Part shown: positions 7,206 through 12,651 of the stretch, one piece after another
How positions within the stretch are numbered: the stretch's first letter is position 1
Layout: each line of letters begins with the position of its first letter
Source: Clostridia bacterium
GTDB lineage: Bacteria; Bacillota; Clostridia; Christensenellales; CAG-917
Direction: 5' to 3'
Assembly (NCBI GenBank): GCA_900769205.1
Contig: CAAGFS010000180.1
Span: 1 to 12,651 of the forward strand
DNA: 12,651 nt
Made by a program: the position numbers and the translations under genes
Notes under the pieces: generated by a model
Database searches by the model: none
What the model saw: the letters and a program-made list of their open reading frames with translations, nothing else
What the model was told of the DNA's origin: nothing

Positions 7206-9092
7206 ATGAAAAAACATCTTGAAAAAGACATCGTGATTGAAAACGCAGAAGTTCAGAATCAGCCCGCGACGGACGCCATCCCGGCATTCCCCGTCAGTGA
7301 ACGCACCAAAAAGCAACAAAGCAAAACTTCCGTTTTGTACACGGTCGCGTCCGTGGTGTTGCACATCCTTGCGTATCTCCCCATCATCGTCGTATCTCTC
7401 GTGTTGGGAATAAAGTGCTACGACCTTATGCCGTACTATTCCTTCTGGCCGTTTGTGGGAACAATTCTTGCCGGCGTGCTCGGGCTGGTGTTTATGACGG
7501 TCGTGCTCGTCGTGGCAAGAAAGAAATCCAAAAAGAGCGTCAGAACGCAGACGGTGAAGATTCTCATCGCATTCGTGTGTCTGACGACGGTGTTCGGCTT
7601 GCTGTTCACCTATATCGTGCCCGACGTCATCGCAAAAGCCACGCAAAGCACTCTTTATTGCGAGGACTTGTACTACAAGGGAGCGGAACAGGCGGAAAAG
7701 AACGCAAAACTCGAACGCGACTTTATTATGTACAACGTGCTCAACGGCAACCTGAACTATTACGATGACAATGGCAAAGTCGCGGATAAGGGCGATTTCT
7801 CCTACACCACGCTCTCCAAGCGCGAAGAAGAAAACGGCACGTTTATTAGATACTACAACCAAGAGATTCAAAACACCTACGACGCGTATATGCGCGACTA
7901 TAAGGACATCAAAACCATCAAGTCGCAGGTCATCGACGTGCTTGAAAAGAACGCTCCGAGAAGATACGAGCTTTACAGCTTCATCTACACCAACTACGTT
8001 CTCAACGACTACGACTACGCTTTCACCAACAACGTGGAACGCCGTGCGTTCACCCTTGCGCTGGTTGATTATATCTACACCAACTACGATTACGAAGGGA
8101 TGCTCAAAACGGGCTTCAACGACGCAAGACTCAAAGCGTTGTTCCAAAAGAACTACGACAGCTTCAACCACGACGGCTACAATCCGTTTGACGATCCGCT
8201 CCTTCTTTACGCGCAGGTCAACGGCAGAATGACGATCCCCGTCGTCGTCCGCCTTATTCTCAACGACGGTTGGCAATATTCGCAGGGCGGATTCGACGAT
8301 TCGGGCGAAGTGTATTTCACCGAAGACGGCAACTGCCTGTATCAACTCTACGATCCCGATAAGGTTGCGGAGTTTGAAGAAAACGGCGGCACCTTCGATT
8401 ACGAAGGCAAACTCATCGACGAAAACGGCAACGAAATCACCGTCAAATACGGCTTCAACGAAGACGGTTGGATGATTTTCGAAAACGGCGTCACGAAACG
8501 CCCGATGAAATGGCTCGTCCTCGATATGCTCGGCGATCCGATGGCAATCACCACTCTCGATCTCAACGCGCTTGCGGGCGACGTCATCGCAACCGCAATC
8601 CAACAAGTCATTGCAAAACTCCCCACGCTCGTTGACGCGCTCGGCGGACTCGTGCAGGAAGACCTTATCGACGTGGTGCTCAAAGAGGCCACGGGCGGTG
8701 CGGCTCTCAACATCGGTCTTTGCTTCGACGACGACGGCAAACTTGCAATCAACCTGTTCTCGATGAACGCACCATACGGTATGCTCGGCTATATGCAGGC
8801 AACGTGGGTGGACAGCAACAACTTGCTCATGGCGGTCATCAACGTGGTCGGCTTGCGCAACTGGCTCTGCATCTTCGGCGCGGTCGGCGCGGTGCTCGTC
8901 GTGGCGGCGGGTGTTTGCAGAGAAATGGGCGAGAAGACGCGCAACAGAACGGAAATCGCTCGCTCGCGCATAATGCGCGCAAAGAAGAAAGGCACGCTCG
9001 GTGACGAGTCTGCCCCTTCTCAAGACGAAACGGACGGCGGTGAAGCGCAAAACGCACCCGTCGGACAGGAACCCGTTGCCGAAACGGCGTGA
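7206..9092 (+). CDS. Large membrane protein, twin of the upstream gene
   Basis: An unrecognised 628-residue protein with the same plan as its upstream neighbour. A charged N-terminus is followed by hydrophobic segments at about 43-70, 80-104 and 118-139, an external region of roughly 400 residues, a final helix at about 549-572 and a charged tail. Lysine-rich RKKSKKSVRTQTVK lies between helices 2 and 3, and RSRIMRAKKK after helix 4, as expected for cytoplasmic faces. The external domain is tyrosine-, asparagine- and aspartate-rich, with IYTNY occurring twice 30 residues apart (about 261 and 291) and DENGNEITVKYGFNEDGWM further on. ATG 7206 is chosen for AAGGAGG (7190-7196), 9 nt upstream; an open frame extends back to 7041 but only by overlapping the first gene. 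One base separates it from the upstream stop, so the genes are tightly coupled. Shared architecture suggests ancient duplication, but sequence identity visible by eye is low. Confidence 0.87.
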   Translation: MKKHLEKDIVIENAEVQNQPATDAIPAFPVSERTKKQQSKTSVLYTVASVVLHILAYLPIIVVSLVLGIKCYDLMPYYSFWPFVGTILAGVLGLVFMTVVLVVARKKSKKSVRTQTVKILIAFVCLTTVFGLLFTYIVPDVIAKATQSTLYCEDLYYKGAEQAEKNAKLERDFIMYNVLNGNLNYYDDNGKVADKGDFSYTTLSKREEENGTFIRYYNQEIQNTYDAYMRDYKDIKTIKSQVIDVLEKNAPRRYELYSFIYTNYVLNDYDYAFTNNVERRAFTLALVDYIYTNYDYEGMLKTGFNDARLKALFQKNYDSFNHDGYNPFDDPLLLYAQVNGRMTIPVVVRLILNDGWQYSQGGFDDSGEVYFTEDGNCLYQLYDPDKVAEFEENGGTFDYEGKLIDENGNEITVKYGFNEDGWMIFENGVTKRPMKWLVLDMLGDPMAITTLDLNALAGDVIATAIQQVIAKLPTLVDALGGLVQEDLIDVVLKEATGGAALNIGLCFDDDGKLAINLFSMNAPYGMLGYMQATWVDSNNLLMAVINVVGLRNWLCIFGAVGAVLVVAAGVCREMGEKTRNRTEIARSRIMRAKKKGTLGDESAPSQDETDGGEAQNAPVGQEPVAETA

Positions 9093-9115
9093 CGCGCATT
9101 TGGAAATAATAATGA

Positions 9116-9147
9116 AAAACGATGCTCTCTCGAGCATCGTTTTTTTT
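9116..9147 (+). terminator. Strong terminator of the membrane-protein operon
   Basis: AAAACGATGCTC (9116-9127) pairs perfectly with GAGCATCGTTTT (9132-9143) around TCTC, with eight consecutive T at 9140-9147. It lies 23 nt after the stop codon. The A-run on the left arm means it may also work for the opposite strand. Confidence 0.95.
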
Positions 9148-9334
9148 GTCCGCATAAAATCAAAATCGTGATTTGAATTGCGTTTGCTTTTGATTGCAAT
9201 CGGTTTTGATTCTTATTGGTTTATATTCTATTATGATTATTGATTATATCTATAATTTATCTATATATGATAAAATATATCGCAAGAACTACCGAGCACG
9301 TTTCCGCGGGCGTTTGCAGGCGGAGTGTGTTCTG
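9148..9334. other. AT-rich convergent intergenic DNA
   Basis: No gene is visible between the operon terminator and the 3' end of the U32-family gene. TTTTGATT occurs twice (9188-9195 and 9204-9211) and once inverted (9158-9165). About 9210-9290 is almost purely A/T, with repeated TAT and ATT steps. GC content rises again from about 9290. Confidence 0.5.
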
Positions 9335-9368
9335 AAGGGCATACGGATAGACAATAGTGTCCGCCCTT
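9335..9368 (-). terminator. Hairpin at the 3' end of the U32-family gene
   Basis: AAGGGC (9335-9340) pairs with GCCCTT (9363-9368), which touches the stop codon (9368-9370). Small internal pairs (GGA with TCC, ACA with TGT) extend the fold. There is no T-run on the minus strand, so it is at best a weak or factor-dependent terminator, or a 3' stability element. Confidence 0.3.
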
Positions 9369-10576
9369 TATATGAGCAACAAATCGCCTTTTTCAAGCGT
9401 GTAGGGGCAGGAGAGTTTGTATATGCGTTGGACGTACTTTGCGTCGTCCGTTGCGACGTCTTGCACCGTGTCCACGATATTGTGGACAACGAACGTTTTG
9501 TACGCGACGTCGGCGTTTGGGGACAAAATCGTCAGAGTGTCGCCCGCGCGGAACCTGTTGCGCATTTCCACGGTGGCAACGCCGTTTTCAAAATCCTGCA
9601 CGACGGCAGTGAAGACGTATTTTTCGGGGGATTGCCCTTCGTCAAGGCATACGGTGTCGAGATTGTCTCCGCAGAAATACGCGTCCGTGTAAGTGCGATG
9701 CGCAACCGTTTCCAAAAGAGCGTCGTATTTGTCCGCGTTTTCGATTTTTCCCGATGCAAGATACTCGTCGATTGCGTGGCGGTATGCGTTTGCAACCGTT
9801 GCGACGTAAAACTCGCTTTTCATCCGTCCTTCCACTTTCAAAGAGGTTATCCCTGCTTGCGCAATCTGCGGAATATGGCGCAAAAGGCGAAGATCTCTGC
9901 TGTTCATAAAATATGTTCCGCGCTCGTCCTGCTCGACGTCAAGCGGTTTTTGAGCGTGCCTTTCAACTTCCGTGATGCGATAGCCCCATCTGCACGGCTG
10001 AATGCACGCGCCCTTGTTTGCGGAGCGGTTTGCAAAATAGGTTGACAAAAGGCATCTGCCCGAATAGCTCATGCACATCGCGCCGTGGACGAAGGCTTCA
10101 AGCTCCATATCCGGCACGGCGTCGTGTATTTGTTTCACTTCGTCAAGGGACAATTCGCGCGCAAGCACGACGCGTTTTACGCCCATCGATTGCCAGAAGC
10201 GCACGGCAAGCAGATTGGTTGTGTTTGCCTGTGTGGAAAGATGCACGGCAAGTTTTGGCGCAACTTCTTTGCAAAGGCACAAAAGCCCCGCGTCGGACAC
10301 GAGCACCGCATCCGCGCCCGCATCCTGCAAAAACGCAAAAAACTCTTTTGCGCTTTCAAGGTCCGCGTTGTTTGCAAAGATATTGACGGTGACGTAAACT
10401 TTTTTGCCGAGCGAGTGAGCGTATCGTATGCCTTCCGCAATCTCGTCGTTTGAAAAGTTGTCCGCAAAAGCGCGCAAAGAAAAAGACTTTCCGCCTATAT
10501 ACACGGCGTCAGCGCCGAAGTGGAAAGCAGTTTTGAGTTTTTTCAGATTGCCCGCAGGCATCAGAAGTTCAAGCAT
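9368..10576 (-). CDS. Peptidase U32-family protein, TrhP-like tRNA hydroxylation type
   Basis: This 402-residue protein belongs to the U32 family. Despite the old collagenase-like protease name, bacterial members such as TrhP act in prephenate-dependent 5-hydroxyuridine formation at tRNA position 34, and RlhA modifies 23S rRNA. The N-terminus has MPAGNLKKLKTAFHFGADAVYIGG (6-29), typical of the TIM-barrel start. EAFVHGAMCMSYSGRC (160-175), followed by LLS, fits the U32 signature. Cysteines at 168, 175, 191 and 195 (in GACIQPC) are the likely iron-sulfur ligands. FMNSRDLRLL and KVEGRMKSEFY segments follow. The ATG at 10576 has an AAAGGA-like site just upstream. Length and motifs fit the shorter TrhP-type subgroup rather than the long RlhA type. 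In many Bacillota two such genes lie beside an O-methyltransferase gene; here it stands alone, so the exact substrate is uncertain. Confidence 0.92.
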   Translation of the reverse strand: MLELLMPAGNLKKLKTAFHFGADAVYIGGKSFSLRAFADNFSNDEIAEGIRYAHSLGKKVYVTVNIFANNADLESAKEFFAFLQDAGADAVLVSDAGLLCLCKEVAPKLAVHLSTQANTTNLLAVRFWQSMGVKRVVLARELSLDEVKQIHDAVPDMELEAFVHGAMCMSYSGRCLLSTYFANRSANKGACIQPCRWGYRITEVERHAQKPLDVEQDERGTYFMNSRDLRLLRHIPQIAQAGITSLKVEGRMKSEFYVATVANAYRHAIDEYLASGKIENADKYDALLETVAHRTYTDAYFCGDNLDTVCLDEGQSPEKYVFTAVVQDFENGVATVEMRNRFRAGDTLTILSPNADVAYKTFVVHNIVDTVQDVATDDAKYVQRIYKLSCPYTLEKGDLLLI

Positions 10577-10601
10577 CTAAGTCCTTTTTGATACGTTTGA
10601 T

Positions 10602-10621
10602 CGTTGCGGCGCGGCGCAACG
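10602..10621. other. GC-rich hairpin in the U32 gene leader
   Basis: CGTTGCG (10602-10608) pairs with CGCAACG (10615-10621) around GCGCGG, 25 bp upstream of the ATG on the minus strand. It could affect leader folding or bind a regulator. On the plus strand it is followed by GTTTTTG, but no plus-strand gene needs terminating there. I found only a weak promoter candidate for the U32 gene farther upstream: TTGATA (10703-10698), a 15-bp spacer and CATAAT (10682-10677). Confidence 0.35.
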
Positions 10622-10703
10622 GTTTTTGTGCGTGTATGGAGTTTGTTTCTGCGCACGTATTGCATACGAAAAACGCATTATGGCGCAATCAATCGTTTAT
10701 CAA

Positions 10704-10736
10704 TGCAAATCGGCATTGTAAAATGCCGATTTTGCA
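10704..10736 (-). terminator. Long hairpin after the phosphoribosyltransferase gene
   Basis: TGCAAATCGGCATT (10704-10717) and AATGCCGATTTTGCA (10722-10736) form a 14-bp stem with one bulged base and a 4-nt loop. It begins 9 nt beyond the stop codon of the phosphoribosyltransferase gene, where a terminator is expected. However, the minus strand continues into only GCATTG, without a T-run. Termination may be incomplete, allowing read-through to the U32 gene. Confidence 0.5.
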
Positions 10737-10745
10737 AAAATCAAG

Positions 10746-11288
10746 TCAGTCTTTGACAATGGGTATGCTTGCGAGATACACGATGTCGTCGCGATTTGCC
10801 GCGTCGCCTTCCGCAAGCACGAAAGCTTTTTTGTATATCTGTCCGCCCGCAAGCTCGACGATTTTTTCAAGACCGCGCAGACTTCCGCCCGTGGACACCA
10901 CGTCGTCAACGATTGCAACCTTTTTGCCTTTGAGCAGGTCGGCGTCGTGCTTTGAAAGATACAACGTCTGCTCTCCGCCGGTGGTTATTGATTTGACGGT
11001 GGCTTCTATGCCGTCTTGCATATACAGTTTTTTGCTCTTTCTGCACACGGCGTAGAAGGCGTGTCCCAACTCGCGCGCGATGACGTGGCTCAATTGCAGC
11101 CCTTTGGATTCGGCGGTCAGAACGACGTCGCAACCGTGCAGAAGTTTTGCAAGTTCCTTTCCGCAATGCTCGGTGAGAGCGACGTTGCCGTGCAGATTGA
11201 AAAAGCAGATGCTTATTCCGTTTGGCAACGGCAAAATCGGCAAATCTTCTTTGTATCCGTTGATGTCAACGGTGAAATATCTTTCCAT
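10746..11288 (-). CDS. Adenine phosphoribosyltransferase-like protein
   Basis: The 180-residue product is a type I phosphoribosyltransferase of about the length of adenine phosphoribosyltransferase. The PRPP-binding loop is clear: KVAIVDDVVSTGGSL (123-137), with the two adjacent aspartates and the STGG turn. TAESKG (58-63) lies at the position of a conserved loop, and KSITTGGEQTLYL (99-111) follows. APRT transfers ribose-5-phosphate from PRPP to adenine in cytoplasmic purine salvage. This protein differs from textbook APRT in its N-terminus (ERYFTVDINGYKEDLPILPL) and in VLTAESKG, so the purine substrate is not certain and a divergent or regulatory paralogue is possible. ATG 11288 is chosen for AAGGAG (11294-11299), 5 nt upstream; the longer frame to 11345 would overlap the gene's own promoter. 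It lies 88 bp downstream of the DUF896 gene and has its own promoter. Confidence 0.88.
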   Translation of the reverse strand: MERYFTVDINGYKEDLPILPLPNGISICFFNLHGNVALTEHCGKELAKLLHGCDVVLTAESKGLQLSHVIARELGHAFYAVCRKSKKLYMQDGIEATVKSITTGGEQTLYLSKHDADLLKGKKVAIVDDVVSTGGSLRGLEKIVELAGGQIYKKAFVLAEGDAANRDDIVYLASIPIVKD

Positions 11289-11316
11289 TTTTTCTCCTTG
11301 TTTGTCGTAGGTGTAT

Positions 11317-11345
11317 ATTATACGGCTCGCCCCGCGTTTTTGCAA
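11317..11345 (-). promoter_or_regulatory. Sigma-A promoter of the phosphoribosyltransferase gene
   Basis: On the minus strand TTGCAA (11345-11340), a 17-bp spacer and a consensus TATAAT (11322-11317). The predicted start near 11310 gives a leader of about 22 nt, ending in the AAGGAG site. Confidence 0.8.
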
Positions 11346-11368
11346 GTGCGTTTTGCATTGTCGGGGCG
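11328..11368. promoter_or_regulatory. Nested dyads overlapping the promoter spacer and -35
   Basis: CGCCCCG (11328-11334) is the inverted complement of CGGGGCG (11362-11368). Inside it, TGCAA (11341-11345) pairs with TTGCA (11352-11356). The left outer arm falls in the promoter spacer and the inner arm overlaps the -35. This could be an operator. It could also be a read-through hairpin for the preceding DUF896 gene, although no T-run follows on the minus strand. Confidence 0.35.
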
Positions 11369-11376
11369 CATATTTT

Positions 11377-11586
11377 TCATTTGTCGTCCTTGCTGTTGTA
11401 GGCGGTGATTTTCACCTTGTTTTCGTGCTCGTCAAGCACGTAGGTGTTGTCAAGTTGACTTTTCAGGTTTCCCACCACGCTGTCGATGTATTCTCTGCGC
11501 AGTTTTGCCTGTTCCTGCTTTTCTTCTTCCGTAAGGCCTTGCGTTTTTGCTTTGCGAGCAAGTTCGTTGATGCGTTCGATATTCAT
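11377..11586 (-). CDS. DUF896 (UPF0291) family protein, YnzC-like
   Basis: This small 69-residue protein starts NIERINELARKAKTQGLTEEEKQEQAKLRREYIDS, broken here as INELARKAK, LTEEEKQEQ and KLRREYID, the diagnostic pattern of the DUF896/UPF0291 family of Bacillota (Bacillus YnzC and relatives). Family members form a short helical hairpin in this part; no function is firmly established. The C-terminal third is charged and probably flexible. The GGAAGTG upstream of the ATG at 11586 is an acceptable Shine-Dalgarno site. It begins 24 nt after the ung stop codon, so it is probably co-transcribed with ung, while the gene after it has a separate promoter. Confidence 0.93.
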   Translation of the reverse strand: MNIERINELARKAKTQGLTEEEKQEQAKLRREYIDSVVGNLKSQLDNTYVLDEHENKVKITAYNSKDDK

Positions 11587-11610
11587 AGTTTCACTTCCGT
11601 TTTTGAGTAT

Positions 11611-12282
11611 TCAGGGCGTGTCCGTGCGCCAGTCTATCGGCTCCTGTCCGTGCTTTTGCAAAAAGGCGTTGCACTTTGAAAAGTGCCTGCACCCGAAAAA
11701 TCCCGCGTATGCGGACAGCGGAGAAGGGTGCGGACATTCGAGCACGAGATGTTGCGGGTTGGTTATCAACGCTTTTTTGGAGCGCGCGTTTCCGCCCCAT
11801 AGCATAAACACGATAGGCTCTTTGCGTGCGTTGAGTTTGGATATGACGCTGTCGGTCAGCACTTCCCAGCCTTTGCCTTTGTGCGAGTTGGCTTGTCCTT
11901 CGCGCACGGTGAGCACGGTGTTGAGCAAGAGCACGCCTTGCTTTGCCCAGTTGACGAGATAAGGCGACGTGTTTTTCACGCCGACGTCGCTTTCTATCTC
12001 CTTGAATATGTTGACAAGCGACGGCGGTGCGGGCACGTTCGGTTTGACGGAAAAGCACATTCCGTGAGCCTGTCCCGCGCCGTGATACGGGTCTTGCCCC
12101 AATATCACGACTTTGACCTTTTCGTACGGCGTGCATTTGAGCGCGTTGAAAATGTCGTGCATATCGGGATAGACGGTGTGCGTGCGATATTCCCGCGCCA
12201 GAAACTGCCTAAGATTCTGATAGTTTTCGCTGTTGAAATCGTCTTTGAGAACGTCGTCCCAACTGTTGCCAATGTGTACCAT
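11611..12282 (-). CDS. ung: Uracil-DNA glycosylase, family 1
   Basis: This 223-residue enzyme excises uracil from DNA and begins base-excision repair in the cytoplasm. Family 1 hallmarks are all present: GQDPYHG (62-68) with the water-activating aspartate D64, LLLNTVLTV (118-126), the MLWGGNA segment (160-166) and HPSPLSAY (185-192) with its catalytic histidine, then GFFGCRHFSKCN. Length is normal. The open frame continues upstream to 12420, but the added residues are hydrophobic and unlike the family. Starting at ATG 12282 gives MVHIGNSWDDVLKDDF, which aligns with the usual SW-x-x-x-L N-terminus. There is no Shine-Dalgarno site. Instead an extended -10 promoter ends 6 nt upstream, so the mRNA may be leaderless. 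ATG 12300 is possible but also lacks a ribosome site. The DUF896 gene follows after 24 nt. Confidence 0.96.
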   Translation of the reverse strand: MVHIGNSWDDVLKDDFNSENYQNLRQFLAREYRTHTVYPDMHDIFNALKCTPYEKVKVVILGQDPYHGAGQAHGMCFSVKPNVPAPPSLVNIFKEIESDVGVKNTSPYLVNWAKQGVLLLNTVLTVREGQANSHKGKGWEVLTDSVISKLNARKEPIVFMLWGGNARSKKALITNPQHLVLECPHPSPLSAYAGFFGCRHFSKCNAFLQKHGQEPIDWRTDTP

Positions 12283-12288
12283 ATCAAC

Positions 12289-12316
12289 ATTATAGCACAT
12301 TTTTTTCAATGCGCAA
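12289..12316 (-). promoter_or_regulatory. Extended -10 promoter of ung
   Basis: On the minus strand TGCTATAAT carries a consensus -10 (12294-12289) with a TG extension. A TTGCGC lies 16 bp upstream (12316-12311) as a partial -35. Counting -12 to -7 for the hexamer puts +1 at 12282, the A of the ung start codon. Confidence 0.65.
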
Positions 12317-12317
12317 G

Positions 12318-12347
12318 GTATATAACCCCAACCTTTTTGACATACTA
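12318..12347 (+). promoter_or_regulatory. Putative sigma-G (forespore) promoter
   Basis: GTATA (12318-12322), an 18-bp spacer and CATACTA (12341-12347) match the Bacillus sigma-G consensus GNATR-N18-CATNNTA at every defined base, with the right spacing. A sigma-A alternative is poor: TTGACA (12337-12342) has no -10 at 16-18 bp, since TAAAAT is 22 bp away. Transcription would start near 12354, giving a leader of about 46 nt to the small gene at 12400. Confidence 0.6.
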
Positions 12348-12399
12348 CAAACAATCCGCAAGGATAAAATACGGCGAAAGCCAAAAAAAGGAGAATATT

Positions 12400-12525
12400 A
12401 TGGCAAAACAAACCAAACAAACCAGAAAACCCGAAGATTGCCGTTGCACCGAAACCAAAAACGTCAACACCGGCAAGACAAGAAACAATAAGAAAGAGAT
12501 GACGGATTGCAAAAACAGCAAGTAA
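12400..12525 (+). CDS. Small basic cysteine-containing protein, candidate spore protein
   Basis: A 41-residue protein I do not recognise, starting MAKQTKQTRKPEDCRC. It has nine lysines and three arginines against five acidic residues, three cysteines (14, 16, 37, the first two as CRC) and almost no hydrophobic residues, so it is probably disordered and soluble. It is too small for domain evidence. Reality is supported by a strong AAGGAG (12388-12393), 6 nt before the ATG, a promoter-like element upstream and a terminator shortly after the stop. The promoter fits forespore sigma-G. Small, hydrophilic, basic proteins from such promoters in Bacillota are often small acid-soluble spore proteins, coat components or similar. 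This is inference; no alpha/beta SASP motif is present. Confidence 0.75.
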   Translation: MAKQTKQTRKPEDCRCTETKNVNTGKTRNNKKEMTDCKNSK

Positions 12526-12551
12526 AACTGCGCTAAATAGCGAATAACGTC

Positions 12552-12615
12552 AAAACACCGCAAGCCTGAAAGCAGTGTGCTACACATAGTTTGCTTTCAA
12601 CCTTGCGGTGTTTTT
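12552..12615 (+). terminator. Compound hairpin terminator
   Basis: AAAACACCGCAAG (12552-12564) pairs perfectly with CTTGCGGTGTTTT (12602-12614), followed by a T-run to 12615. Within it TGAAAGCA (12567-12574) pairs with TGCTTTCA (12592-12599), and an inner GTGT-ACAC stem caps the fold. A short CGCT-AAAT-AGCG hairpin (12531-12542) precedes it. It is longer than the other terminators in the window, and its A-rich left arm makes it potentially bidirectional. Confidence 0.85.
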
Positions 12616-12651
12616 ATACATTCAGTCTTGTTTTCTTGCATCTATTAATTA

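Noticed and set aside
6990..9155. 721-codon open frame on the minus strand opposite the second membrane protein
   Set aside because: It is antisense to a gene with strong ribosome site, membrane helices and terminator. Its translation is rich in R, H, C and V with no domain, and it arises from codon bias of the plus-strand gene.
9194..10045. 283-codon plus-strand frame over the 3' half of the U32-family gene
   Set aside because: The opposite strand carries the U32 signature and a complete gene; this frame begins in AT-rich DNA without a ribosome site.
12283..12420. N-terminally extended uracil-DNA glycosylase
   Set aside because: The extra residues are hydrophobic, unlike the family, and this DNA contains the ung promoter and the divergent sigma-G-like promoter.
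12345..12587. 80-residue hydrophobic minus-strand frame
   Set aside because: It is the complement of a lysine-rich gene and a terminator stem. AAA/AAG-rich codons read backwards give L/F, producing a false membrane protein.

Overview
The window looks like a chromosomal segment of a spore-forming Bacillota, most likely a Clostridia-type gut or environmental lineage. The evidence is a gerA-type germinant-receptor operon, a DUF896 (YnzC-type) gene, a U32/TrhP-type protein, strong AAGGAG Shine-Dalgarno sites and short T-tailed terminators. Coding DNA is mid-GC and intergenic DNA is AT-rich. I cannot name a genus from sequence alone. There is no phage, transposase, CRISPR array, tRNA or rRNA.

Layout. 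Positions 1-1917 (minus) hold a GerA-family receptor subunit followed by a GerB-family permease cut by the left edge. A GtrA-family membrane protein is transcribed divergently (2049-2711, plus) from a near-consensus promoter and ends at a hairpin terminator. A non-coding stretch with a 26-bp direct repeat and nested inverted repeats separates it from glutamate dehydrogenase (3024-4370, minus). A 350-bp divergent intergenic region then leads to the most unusual part, a two-gene plus-strand operon (4721-9092). It encodes two large unrecognised membrane proteins with the same architecture: three N-terminal membrane helices, a very large extracytoplasmic domain, one C-terminal helix and a charged cytoplasmic tail. 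The operon ends at a textbook terminator at 9116-9147.

From 9368 to 12282 everything is on the minus strand. In transcription order it is uracil-DNA glycosylase (ung), a DUF896 protein, an adenine-phosphoribosyltransferase-like protein with its own TTGCAA/TATAAT promoter, and a U32-family tRNA-modification-type protein. The ung promoter places the predicted transcript start on the start codon itself, so the mRNA may be leaderless.

At the right end (12318-12615, plus) a 41-residue basic, cysteine-containing protein is preceded by a sequence matching the forespore sigma-G consensus with an 18-bp spacer, and is followed by an elaborate terminator. With the germination receptor this points to a sporulating host and to an undescribed small spore protein. 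The two candidates for undescribed biology are the twin membrane-protein operon and this small gene. Most other genes are housekeeping and show no obvious common pathway.
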